From assembly GCA_002432565.1 (NCBI GenBank), contig DJFP01000267.1:25549-40318 (forward strand): a stretch of 14,770 bases of DNA, written 5' to 3'. The notes under the pieces are model-generated. The model saw only the letters and a program-made list of their open reading frames with translations. It was not told the DNA's origin and ran no database searches. Of the stretch, positions 1-6,557 are shown piece by piece. Positions within the stretch are counted from its first letter, which is position 1, and every line of letters begins with the position of its first letter. The DNA is from Flavobacteriales bacterium UBA5869. Its GTDB lineage: Bacteria; Bacteroidota; Bacteroidia; Flavobacteriales_D; Crocinitomicaceae. The translations under genes were made by a program, and so were the position numbers.

Positions 1-428
1 GCTCGTTCTGTGGGAGTAATTTCTGTTGTGACATCACAATCAGCAAGGTAAACACTGTAATAATGCGGTTTTGAAACTTCTGATTTATGCGAAAACCAGC
101 TTGCCCTTTCATTTTGGTCGAAAACCATTTTCCCGCTTCCCGGCATGATTGCAAACTGACCGTAATCATTCATCCATGGAGAAGGCTGATGCGTTTGTTT
201 AAAGCCTCTCATCTTATCAGCGCTGTACTGATAAGCCCAGCCATCCCCCATCACATTTGTTTGCGGTGTCCAAAGGTTCATTCCCCAGGGCAGACCAATT
301 GCAGGATAGGTATTTCCATTGGAAAGTTCCATTTTGGAATCGGTTCCCATAAGCGGGTTTACATAATCAACAGGTTTTTGCTGAGCTAAAGCTGTAACAG
401 GAAGAAGCAAAAAGAGAAAGCGTTTCAT
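1..428 (-). CDS. GH92 family glycosidase (alpha-mannosidase type), N-terminal part, cut by window edge
   Basis: The reading frame starts at the ATG complementary to 426-428 and stays open to base 1, giving 142 residues with the rest outside the window. Residues 1-15 form a signal peptide (MKRFLFLLLPVTALA, then QQ), so the enzyme is exported. The mature N-terminus matches GH92 proteins: VNPLMGTDS (23-31), GNTYPAIGLPWGM (38-50), GFKQTHQPSPWMNDYGQFA (75-93) and MPGSG (95-99). GH92 enzymes are calcium-dependent exo-alpha-mannosidases (mostly alpha-1,2 and alpha-1,3) acting on host or fungal glycans; their catalytic acids lie in the missing C-terminal part. No TAnnTTTG promoter is visible in the 64 bp upstream. 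The family assignment is firm; the exact linkage specificity cannot be read from this fragment. Confidence 0.86.
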   Translation of the reverse strand, partial: MKRFLFLLLPVTALAQQKPVDYVNPLMGTDSKMELSNGNTYPAIGLPWGMNLWTPQTNVMGDGWAYQYSADKMRGFKQTHQPSPWMNDYGQFAIMPGSGKMVFDQNERASWFSHKSEVSKPHYYSVYLADCDVTTEITPTER

Positions 429-431
429 GAA

Positions 432-490
432 AATTGCGAATTGCGAATTCCAAAGTACGAATTATTTTAGTCGCACGCAGACCTCGCAGA
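432..490. repeat. Short direct repeats in the GH92 upstream gap
   Basis: The gap between the GH92 start and the next stop codon is built of small direct repeats: GCGAATT twice in tandem (436-449) and CGCAGA twice (476-481 and 485-490). No hairpin or perfect TAnnTTTG promoter is seen; TACTTTG on the minus strand (449-455) is one base short of the consensus. It may be a dispersed intergenic repeat of this genome, but a single window cannot show that. Confidence 0.35.
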
Positions 491-492
491 TT

Positions 493-1191
493 TTAAGCTT
501 TAAATAATCCATAAGTGTTCAAAAAATCCTTTCCACTCTCATAATATACCGGATCTATGTATGAAACAACACTGATTTCTGATTGAAGCAGCGTTTTCAG
601 TTTATCCAGATATAAGCATTCCGTTTCATGTGTCCCATCAATAGTCAGGCTCATAATTAACTTATTATCAATGGTTATATTTGCTCCTACCATAATCCGG
701 TCCGGATTGTTTTTCGCTTGGTTCCAATAAAATGTTTGTATCACATTTGGAGTGGTGATAAAATAACTTAGCATTTCAGATTCTGATCCGAATACATAAT
801 CTTCGTCATCTATTTTAGCCGCATAGTCTAAATTCAATGGCTCATAATCCGGGAGGAATTCATGCAACACCAATTTAATTTTTTGAATTGATTTATCTCC
901 GGCATATACCTGACAGATTATGTCTCTTGTAAAAACAGTTTCAGAATTTTTAAAATCTAATTCGGGTGTCGCTATAATATGAGACATGAAATTACTTGTG
1001 CCTTCTTTTTTTGAAACTCTTACAGCCCAAATGATTCCTATAATTAAACCGATTACTCCTATTACAATGCCAAGACTCACGTCTATCGTTATACCAACAA
1101 TAATTCCAATTAATGCTCCAATAAATAACGGAGAGGCCGCAATTTGAAGCCAGGCAATTCCGTCAATGATTTTTTGAAATCCGTTTTGCAT
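493..1191 (-). CDS. Unrecognised membrane-anchored protein, 232 aa
   Basis: I do not recognise the family. Residues about 18-57 are strongly hydrophobic and Gly/Ile-rich (GALIGIIVGITIDVSLGIVI and on) and should form two closely spaced transmembrane helices; RVSKKEG follows at about 58-64. The remaining ~165 residues are soluble and mixed alpha/beta, acidic, with a Tyr/Asp-rich central part (EDYVFGSESEMLSYF) and no catalytic motif I can name. By the positive-inside rule the soluble domain is probably cytoplasmic. It follows the 82-residue gene at 1272-1520 on the same strand after 80 bp, so the two may be co-transcribed. A 15-bp palindrome lies 14 bp upstream of the start. The gene is real on length and codon structure; its function is unknown. 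Confidence 0.72.
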   Translation of the reverse strand: MQNGFQKIIDGIAWLQIAASPLFIGALIGIIVGITIDVSLGIVIGVIGLIIGIIWAVRVSKKEGTSNFMSHIIATPELDFKNSETVFTRDIICQVYAGDKSIQKIKLVLHEFLPDYEPLNLDYAAKIDDEDYVFGSESEMLSYFITTPNVIQTFYWNQAKNNPDRIMVGANITIDNKLIMSLTIDGTHETECLYLDKLKTLLQSEISVVSYIDPVYYESGKDFLNTYGLFKA

Positions 1192-1205
1192 CTGTTGAAA
1201 ATAGC

Positions 1206-1220
1206 CATTTAAATTAAATG
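1206..1220. promoter_or_regulatory. 15-bp perfect palindrome upstream of the 232-aa gene
   Basis: CATTTAAATTAAATG reads as two perfect 7-bp arms around one central A, ending 14 bp before the start codon at 1191. This is a plausible operator position, but the sequence is very AT-rich, so chance is a real alternative. Confidence 0.3.
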
Positions 1221-1271
1221 TCGTTCCAACGTCTGTTTCGAAAAAAATATATTAATAATGTTAATCCACTA

Positions 1272-1520
1272 TCAATCCAAGCGTTCCAGGAAGTTCTTTA
1301 AAGAAGCTAAAAGGTTCGGGGCACTATTCCTGTCCAGGTTCTCGCAATCCAGTTTTTTTTGGAACAGGTAGGATGAATTCACAGGATTTATAGGCGTGAT
1401 GGTTTCAATAACTTGTATCGCGTTGTAAATGTTGGTTTTGAATGTTTCAAAATCATTTGTTTCTTCGTACGATTTTTCGTAACTTGCTAATTGTGCACTG
1501 ATTGCATTTTTAGTCTTCAT
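1272..1520 (-). CDS. Small hypothetical protein, 82 aa
   Basis: An 82-residue reading frame starting at the ATG ending at 1520, probably mostly alpha-helical and cytoplasmic, with no signal peptide or membrane segment. It has many Asn, Glu and Lys residues and ends in LLASLKNFLERLD, which could be an amphipathic helix. No family is recognised. It is divergent from the XRE regulator gene (256-bp gap) and 80 bp ahead of the membrane-anchored 232-residue gene. It is supported by a clean ATG, similar AT-rich composition to its neighbours and the absence of a better frame on either strand, but its small size keeps confidence moderate. Confidence 0.55.
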   Translation of the reverse strand: MKTKNAISAQLASYEKSYEETNDFETFKTNIYNAIQVIETITPINPVNSSYLFQKKLDCENLDRNSAPNLLASLKNFLERLD

Positions 1521-1545
1521 ACTCAGTAAAATGGGTCCTTGTATT

Positions 1546-1553
1546 TATCTTTG
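1546..1553 (+). promoter_or_regulatory. Isolated TAnnTTTG (-7 like) element
   Basis: TATCTTTG matches the Bacteroidota -7 consensus exactly and points toward the XRE gene, but no TTG is found at the usual distance upstream, and the start codon at 1777 is more than 200 bp away. If it is used, the XRE mRNA would have a long leader. It is weak on its own. Confidence 0.2.
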
Positions 1554-1726
1554 GTCTTTGGCTAACTATAAAGCAAATTGCCTCATTGTGACACTCGTTT
1601 TTTTCCTGTGTCTATTATTTTATTGAAGCTCAGTTTCTTGGATATACCTGTGGCAAAAATGGGGTTCATATATACAATTCTGATCAATTGAATAAACTGG
1701 TTTTATTTAGGCAAAAATAGTAAATA

Positions 1727-1744
1727 AACACAATCGTGTTACAC
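1727..1744. promoter_or_regulatory. Overlapping inverted repeats before the XRE gene (candidate operator)
   Basis: AACACAATCGTGTTACAC contains AACAC-N4-GTGTT (1727-1740) and, sharing its right arm, GTGT-T-ACAC (1736-1744), so three alternating ACAC/GTGT half-sites occur within 18 bp. It lies 32 bp before the ATG at 1777. Small XRE-type repressors often bind such sites to control their own gene, so autoregulation is an inference from position only. Confidence 0.35.
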
Positions 1745-1776
1745 TTGAGCTGTTAAATATTTCGACTTTGTCAACT

Positions 1777-2064
1777 ATGAATACGAAGTCATTTAATGAC
1801 ATTTTAGGGAGGGAAATCAAGCGGGTTCGGGAAGAAAAAGGAATAACCCAAGAAGAGTTGGCTTCACGTATGAATGTAAACGCCCAAAACATTTCCAGTT
1901 ACGAACGAGGGGAAAGATGTCCGTCTTTATTTTGGATGAACCGTTTGTACGAAGCGCTTGAAATTGACCCTGCAAAATTTACGGATGATCTCTATAAAAG
2001 GCTTTACGAATCTCCCCTCGATCCTAATACCGATATTATCAAGATCAATCCGGCATCTAAGTAA
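1777..2064 (+). CDS. XRE/Cro-C1 family helix-turn-helix regulator, 95 aa
   Basis: A small DNA-binding protein with a complete HTH_3 (XRE) domain at about residues 8-63: LGREIKRVREEKGITQEELA, then ASRMNVNAQNISSYERGER as turn and recognition helix, and LYEALEIDPAKF as the closing helix. The C-terminal 25 residues carry no extra domain. The frame could extend three codons upstream to a TTG at 1768; ATG 1777 is preferred because it fits this domain family better and is a standard start. It is divergent from the 82-residue gene. The following secreted-protein gene has its own promoter, so an operon is not required. Its target is unknown; the half-sites at 1727-1744 suggest autoregulation. I see no partner toxin beside it. 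Confidence 0.88.
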   Translation: MNTKSFNDILGREIKRVREEKGITQEELASRMNVNAQNISSYERGERCPSLFWMNRLYEALEIDPAKFTDDLYKRLYESPLDPNTDIIKINPASK

Positions 2065-2132
2065 AAACGGATTTCACCTGTTTATAAAACTATTTCAAAG
2101 TCATTTTTGTAGTTCAAAACAATCCATTTTCA

Positions 2133-2165
2133 TTTGTGGCAATGAAATTAAAATCCCTAATTTTG
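2133..2165 (+). promoter_or_regulatory. Bacteroidota sigma-A promoter of the YwqK/MORN-repeat gene
   Basis: TTTG at 2133-2136, a 21-nt spacer, and TAATTTTG at 2158-2165 (an exact TAnnTTTG match). The -7 box ends only 4 bases before the ATG at 2170, so transcription would begin at or almost at the start codon. Confidence 0.6.
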
Positions 2166-2169
2166 GATC

Positions 2170-4341
2170 ATGCGCCAGTTACTCCTGATCTTTTTCCTTT
2201 GCAGTTGTTTTATTTCCTTCGGACAAAATTCCCTGTTAAACTATGCAATTTCGTGGTTCAGTAAGACCGATAGAACAAGCATTGACAATTATCTGAAGAA
2301 TAGCAGTTATCAGTTCATCGGAGAGAAAGACTCCGCGGATCTTCACTTTCTGACTTATTCATTGGTAAAAACAGAGAACGGCACACAACCCTTTATCAAT
2401 ATGCTGCTTAGTGACTCTGCTTTGGAATTTATTTCTGTAGATACCTACTCCCAGGGAAAGCAAATGATTGTTTCGGGGTTGAAAAGCGGTCGGTTCAAGT
2501 CAATCGGTACAACCATCAACGGTAATTTCATCACTACCACTTATGATAACGGAAACTTTTTGATCCATGAGGATTACGAAGCCGTTGCCAATCCTCTTGG
2601 AAAAGGGGAAATCGCTTATTTTCGATACCGGATCTTTCGTAAATACGGGCAATTTGACAGTATGAACGGGGAAAAAATCCGATTTACAGAAAATGGTCTA
2701 AAAATCACGGAAAACTATAAAAACGGGTTGCTTGACGGACAGCGGACGATCTTCTTTCCTAACGGAAGCATCAGGCGCACTGAAAATTACCGGTCAGGAA
2801 GATTGAACGGGACAGCAAGCGACTACACCCCGGAAGGAAAATTAGTCCACAGCTCAACTCACAGTTACCATTGGAAATACGGCTTGGAAAAATGGTACAA
2901 CAACGAAGGAAAACTTGTAAAATCACTACAATGGCGGCGGGATGTTCCTACCGGAGTTGAAAAACAGACTTTTAACGGAGTCACTATCGGAATTGTTTCT
3001 TATATCAATGGTTCCAGGCAGGGACCTGCAAAAATCCCGGTATATTTCGATCCTCATACTGAATCAAATTACCCGCTCGATACTTTGAATGATTCCCCTT
3101 TAGGTATCGAGGATGTGGTATACGACAAGGGACTGAAAAGCGGAAAAGCCGTCTGTACCTATTTCAATACAACAGACACGATGTATGTTGCCTATTATAA
3201 AGCAGGACAATTAGACAGCACATTTTCCAGATACGGACAAAACGGTATTCTTTATACTTCGATTTTTTCAAACGGACTGGAACATGGAGAACGCATTTAC
3301 AGGATACCTTCCGGACCGCTGAAAGACACCATTTACCGCATCGAACAATACCAAAACGGGAAATTAAACGGATTAACCACTCAATACTATCAAAAAGCCG
3401 GTTCGGATACGGGAATTTACGCTCCGGGAGCATGGGAAAAAGTAACCCGTCAGGAAGACTATGCGGACGATCTTCTAAACGGTGATTTCATTTATCAAAA
3501 AGATTCCGAAAATTATACTTTTCAGCATTACACAGACGGTGTTCTTCACGGCAAGCAGGAATATTCGGTGGTATCGGATGGAAAACAGCTCAAAACTACC
3601 GGATTTTATGAGAAAGGAGTAAAAACCGGAGAATGGATTACTGAAATCCCTAAAGATCAGGTTATTCTAACCGAGCATTATGAAGACAATAAAAGGCATG
3701 GAGATTTCCGCAAAACAATCAAAGGTTTCAAGTCAGAAGAGCGTTTTTACATTCACGGTATGCTTCAGCGCTTAAGGTTCTTTGAACGAAACTCTGATTA
3801 CCGGCTTTATACACTGGATTTCACAAAAAACAACGACTCAGTATCTGTATTGTCCGAAATTGCAGAGTACGACACATTCTGTTTAAAGTCTTATCGTTTC
3901 AAAATAGACGAAAACCTATGGTCAGATACCATACTCGCAAAACTTGTCAATGCTATCGAAAACGATCCTGAAACTGCGGCTCAATCGCTGAATGGCCGTT
4001 TCGTTTTAAAGACCTCCGACTATCAAAAAAACGGGAATTACAAAAATGGAAAAGAAGTCGGTAAAATCGGTGTTTTACATGCTGATGCCGGAGTCTTTGA
4101 GAGCCTGGTTTATGAAAATGACTCACTAATCAGCTCTTATTATACTCACAATGCTAGCTCCGAAGAGCAACCCTACACGGGAAGATTCGTTTTAGCAATC
4201 ACCGGAGAAAAAATCAGCCTAAAAGACGGACTGCGTCACGGCTGGTGTGTGGAGTATGATAAATCATCGGGCAAAGAAATCAGAAGAACCAAATACATAA
4301 AGGGAGTTTTGAAAAAAGCGATTGAACACAAACCCGATTAA
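2170..4341 (+). CDS. Secreted YwqK/MORN-repeat protein, 723 aa
   Basis: Residues 1-19 are a signal peptide (MRQLLLIFFLCSCFISFGQ, then N), so it is exported to the periplasm or beyond; this also supports the start. After a non-repetitive N-terminal region of roughly 140 residues, the protein consists of many degenerate MORN-variant/YwqK units with the core Y-x-x-G-x-x-x-G, for example ENYKNGLLDGQRTIFFPNGS, ENYRSGRLNGTASDYTPEG, IEQYQNGKLNGLTTQYY, HYTDGVLHGKQEY, GFYEKGVKTGEWI, NYKNGKEVGKIGVL and SLKDGLRHGWCVEY. Such beta-hairpin repeats usually act as binding or scaffold surfaces; no enzyme motif is visible. Databases label related proteins as YwqK-family antitoxins, but nothing here shows a toxin partner. 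It is convergent with the gene at 4364-4768 and separated by 22 bp. Repeat type is confident, role unknown. Confidence 0.88.
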   Translation: MRQLLLIFFLCSCFISFGQNSLLNYAISWFSKTDRTSIDNYLKNSSYQFIGEKDSADLHFLTYSLVKTENGTQPFINMLLSDSALEFISVDTYSQGKQMIVSGLKSGRFKSIGTTINGNFITTTYDNGNFLIHEDYEAVANPLGKGEIAYFRYRIFRKYGQFDSMNGEKIRFTENGLKITENYKNGLLDGQRTIFFPNGSIRRTENYRSGRLNGTASDYTPEGKLVHSSTHSYHWKYGLEKWYNNEGKLVKSLQWRRDVPTGVEKQTFNGVTIGIVSYINGSRQGPAKIPVYFDPHTESNYPLDTLNDSPLGIEDVVYDKGLKSGKAVCTYFNTTDTMYVAYYKAGQLDSTFSRYGQNGILYTSIFSNGLEHGERIYRIPSGPLKDTIYRIEQYQNGKLNGLTTQYYQKAGSDTGIYAPGAWEKVTRQEDYADDLLNGDFIYQKDSENYTFQHYTDGVLHGKQEYSVVSDGKQLKTTGFYEKGVKTGEWITEIPKDQVILTEHYEDNKRHGDFRKTIKGFKSEERFYIHGMLQRLRFFERNSDYRLYTLDFTKNNDSVSVLSEIAEYDTFCLKSYRFKIDENLWSDTILAKLVNAIENDPETAAQSLNGRFVLKTSDYQKNGNYKNGKEVGKIGVLHADAGVFESLVYENDSLISSYYTHNASSEEQPYTGRFVLAITGEKISLKDGLRHGWCVEYDKSSGKEIRRTKYIKGVLKKAIEHKPD

Positions 4342-4363
4342 ACCTATTCTTCTAACATCCCCA

Positions 4364-4768
4364 TCAAGCTATTTTCACCATCTCTGTATCGCCATCCCAG
4401 TCATCCGGATCTTTGTATTTCAGGATCAGCTTCTCTCCTGCTTCAAACTCAAGCGTAATCTCATTCTCTTTGCAGTAAGCCGATTGAATGATTTTGTCTT
4501 TTACCTCAAACTTTTCTGCATAATCGTGATAAGTATACGCATCGTCTTCCGTATCAATTTCGCCCCAGTTCTCCCAAACTCCAAAGCAGACATCCAGGAA
4601 ATACTGCGACCAGCTGATCCCATCCATTTTAATATAAACCAAACAAGGACCGGAATCGGGATTGTCCGGGTTCTCAACACCGATCAATTGTTCTAATTTC
4701 TTTCCTTTTGCACTTTTTACGGTAAAGTTGATATCCTGGAACATACGTCCGGCAGCCTGTTTACTCAT
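4364..4768 (-). CDS. Unrecognised acidic cytoplasmic protein, 134 aa
   Basis: No family is recognised. The protein lacks a signal peptide and membrane segments and is acidic, with a predominantly beta-like pattern (LVYIKMDGISWSQYFLDVCF; ITLEFEAGEKLILKYKDPDD). The stretch NPDNPDSGPC (about 34-43) and the aromatic run FGVWENWGEI (about 61-70) are its most distinctive parts and would make good search seeds. The start is the ATG ending at 4768; a second Met at residue 9 is possible. The GC-rich palindromic element at 4789-4831 lies just upstream, and the beta-lactamase unit ends 93 bp further up on the same strand, so read-through is possible. There are no clues to its function. Confidence 0.7.
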   Translation of the reverse strand: MSKQAAGRMFQDINFTVKSAKGKKLEQLIGVENPDNPDSGPCLVYIKMDGISWSQYFLDVCFGVWENWGEIDTEDDAYTYHDYAEKFEVKDKIIQSAYCKENEITLEFEAGEKLILKYKDPDDWDGDTEMVKIA

Positions 4769-4788
4769 TTATTTAAAGGTTAAAAATG

Positions 4789-4831
4789 TTCAAATGTTTC
4801 TGTCCGTCGCGGCGGAGCAGATTCAAATGTT
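4789..4831. repeat. GC-rich near-palindrome flanked by TTCAAATGTT direct repeats
   Basis: The direct repeats TTCAAATGTT (4789-4798 and 4822-4831) flank TCCGTCGCGGCGGA (4803-4816), a 14-bp palindrome broken only by a T/G pair, itself inside TCTG (4799-4802) and CAGA (4818-4821). The core is almost all G and C in an AT-rich gap. As RNA it could fold to a short imperfect hairpin with a TCGCGG loop. It has no downstream T-run, so it is not a standard terminator. It may be a small interspersed palindromic repeat. Confidence 0.45.
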
Positions 4832-4848
4832 CAACTACAAAATAGCTT

Positions 4849-4861
4849 GAATTTTGAATTC
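4849..4861 (-). repeat. Small inverted repeat directly after the beta-lactamase unit
   Basis: GAATT-TTG-AATTC sits immediately after the stop codon of the 239-residue gene. The stem is only five AT-rich pairs and no T-run follows on the minus strand, so it is at best a weak 3'-end hairpin. Confidence 0.25.
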
Positions 4862-5581
4862 TTACACGTATTTACTTTTCGCATCATACGTTTCAATCAC
4901 TTTGATCATTTCGTCCAGGTGTTTTCTCCCGACATTCGGAATCTTATAATTGGCAATTTTCACAAACGCATCCAGATCTTTATTGGCTTTGATCTTTTTC
5001 AATTCTTCCTTCAGTCCTTCGAATTCCTTCTTACCTTCCAGCTGAATGTACAGGTTTGTGTAAACCCTGAAGTTATCTGTATTCAACTGGTTAAAGTGGA
5101 CTGAAAACAGGGATAAATAATGGTTGAAATAACCTTTCGGATAGGTTTCTTCCAATTTCACGATAACTCTTTGATCGAAATGAAAGGTATAATCCGAAGC
5201 CAGGCATTCGAAAATAAATCCGGGAAGGAAAAACAGGTAATGGTTTAGTTTTAGATCTTTTGAAGATTCATTGACCACTACTTTATCGGAAGGAAAGTCT
5301 GTTTTCCGGTCGGAATCTTTCAATTCATAAAATCCTCCCCAGGGCAATTGGTCATTTTTGAAACGAAAAGCATTGTTTCGGTAAGCTTCCTGGCTTATTT
5401 CCGTTAATTGATAAGCATACAGTTCACTAAATTCAAGGGTTCCTTTTTCTCCTTCATCAATATGTGCAAACGCCGGGTCCAGGTCAAAAACCAATTCCAG
5501 GTAATTTTCGCCTGTTATAATCTCAGGTTTTGAAACCGCCGGAGCTGCATTCCAATTCTTATTTTCTTTTACGTATTTCAT
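4862..5581 (-). CDS. Conserved protein of unknown function, 239 aa, coupled to the beta-lactamase gene
   Basis: A soluble protein without signal peptide or membrane segment. The N-terminal ~135 residues (ENKNWNAAPAV near residue 6, then FRFKNDQLPWGGFYELKDSD at about 72-91 and HYLFFLPGFIFECLASDY at about 113-130) resemble conserved uncharacterised proteins I recall from Bacteroidota; the signature NDQLPWGxFYEL is the most recognisable part, but I cannot name the family. The last ~100 residues look like a separate, mainly helical region rich in Lys/Glu (FEGLKEELKKIKANKDLDAF, GRKHLDEMIKVIETYD). Its ATG overlaps the beta-lactamase stop codon as ATGA (5578-5581), so the two are almost certainly translated from one mRNA. 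Its function is not known. Confidence 0.75.
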   Translation of the reverse strand: MKYVKENKNWNAAPAVSKPEIITGENYLELVFDLDPAFAHIDEGEKGTLEFSELYAYQLTEISQEAYRNNAFRFKNDQLPWGGFYELKDSDRKTDFPSDKVVVNESSKDLKLNHYLFFLPGFIFECLASDYTFHFDQRVIVKLEETYPKGYFNHYLSLFSVHFNQLNTDNFRVYTNLYIQLEGKKEFEGLKEELKKIKANKDLDAFVKIANYKIPNVGRKHLDEMIKVIETYDAKSKYV

Positions 5582-6483
5582 TGATGGTCGTAATAATCAA
5601 AGACTGCTTTGGAAATTTCCGCGATCAGCTTTCGCGAATTGTCATAATCTTCTTCGGATTTGGAGACAAAGACGCTTAAAGCCACATGTGTTCCATCCGG
5701 AAGAAAAATGATGCCTACATCATTGCAGGCATCGTAAATTTTTCCGCGCTTGTCTGAAGTTCCGGTTTTATGCGCAACGATTGTCCCCTCAGGAAGCAAC
5801 GCTTTTATTCTTGCAGGATCGTTTGTTGACTCGATCATCAGCTTCATCAAAAAAGTGTTACTGGAATCCGACAGGTATTTCTGCAGGTAAAGACCTTCCA
5901 GTAAGCGCGACATCTGCATGGGTTTGCTCCAGTTCGTGTATTGGATTTTCCAGTCGGCACGCATTTCATGTTCTGTTGCTTTAATGGCTATTCCGGAAAT
6001 TCCCAGTCCATGGATGTAGTTATCTACCGATTCGGTACCTTTTGCCAGCTTGAAAAGGATGTCACAGGCAATGTTATCGCTTTGTGAAACGGAATAATTC
6101 AGTAATTGAGCAATTGTCAAATCCACTTCTCCGTTTGGAAACTCTTTCTTTAAGGGACTCCAGGTTTCATCCTGTAAATCAGCTTTTGTCACATGATAAG
6201 TTTGCTTAAGTGTCAATTCCCCCCTGTCTACCATATCCATGATGGCAATAGCCAAAGGAAATTTGTAAACGCTCAGCATGGGAAACCGGATGTGATTGTT
6301 TACATCCAATGAATCTCCCGTTTCGATATGGATTAACCCGATGCCAATTGTTGCCTTGTAATTATTGACAATTCTCATCAGTTTCGGCCTCAATTCTTCC
6401 CTTAGCGAAGCGTTTTGTGACAAGGATTGATTTGCTGTGAAAACAAGCATCGCAAGCGAAAAAATAATCCGGATTTGACTCAT
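5578..6483 (-). CDS. Class A beta-lactamase, subclass A2 (PER/VEB/CfxA-like), 301 aa
   Basis: A serine beta-lactamase that hydrolyses the beta-lactam ring in the periplasm. Residues 1-23 are a signal peptide (MSQIRIIFSLAMLVFTANQS and on). All active-site elements are present: S71-V-Y-K74 (SxxK, nucleophile Ser), S135-D136-N137 (SDN), E171 in TEHEM (the general base, Ambler 166) and K239-T240-G241 (KTG). The stretch TEHEMRADWKIQYTNW after the catalytic Glu is typical of the A2 group (PER, VEB, CfxA, CepA relatives). Length is normal for the class. Composition matches its neighbours and no mobile element is near, so it looks like a resident chromosomal enzyme. It overlaps the 239-residue gene by ATGA. 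Spectrum cannot be read from sequence; A2 enzymes are mostly cephalosporinases. Confidence 0.93.
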   Translation of the reverse strand: MSQIRIIFSLAMLVFTANQSLSQNASLREELRPKLMRIVNNYKATIGIGLIHIETGDSLDVNNHIRFPMLSVYKFPLAIAIMDMVDRGELTLKQTYHVTKADLQDETWSPLKKEFPNGEVDLTIAQLLNYSVSQSDNIACDILFKLAKGTESVDNYIHGLGISGIAIKATEHEMRADWKIQYTNWSKPMQMSRLLEGLYLQKYLSDSSNTFLMKLMIESTNDPARIKALLPEGTIVAHKTGTSDKRGKIYDACNDVGIIFLPDGTHVALSVFVSKSEEDYDNSRKLIAEISKAVFDYYDHQ

Positions 6484-6491
6484 TGGACGTT

Positions 6492-6501
6492 ACTAATTAG
6501 T
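6492..6501. promoter_or_regulatory. 10-bp palindrome in front of the beta-lactamase gene
   Basis: ACTAATTAGT is a perfect palindrome 8 bp upstream of the start codon at 6483. No exact promoter is seen in the 74-bp gap (TAATTTG on the minus strand is one base short of TAnnTTTG). It could be an operator, but it is short and AT-rich. Confidence 0.2.
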
Positions 6502-6557
6502 GGATTCTAAAAGATTCCCCCAAATTAGTAAGAATTTCAGATAACAGGTCCTAAAAA

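Noticed and set aside
3164..3433. Minus-strand frame inside the YwqK/MORN gene
   Set aside because: It is an antisense shadow with unlikely Cys/Arg-rich composition.
1777..4341. XRE regulator plus YwqK-repeat protein as a toxin-antitoxin pair
   Set aside because: The YwqK antitoxin name is a database label; the large protein is exported, has its own promoter and shows no toxin motif, and no toxin gene is adjacent.
4342..4363. Bidirectional terminator between the convergent genes ending at 4341 and 4364
   Set aside because: The 22-bp gap contains no inverted repeat with a T-run on either strand.
5578..6483. Beta-lactamase as a recently acquired resistance gene
   Set aside because: No insertion sequence, integron or transposase is nearby and base composition resembles the neighbours; a resident chromosomal enzyme is more likely.
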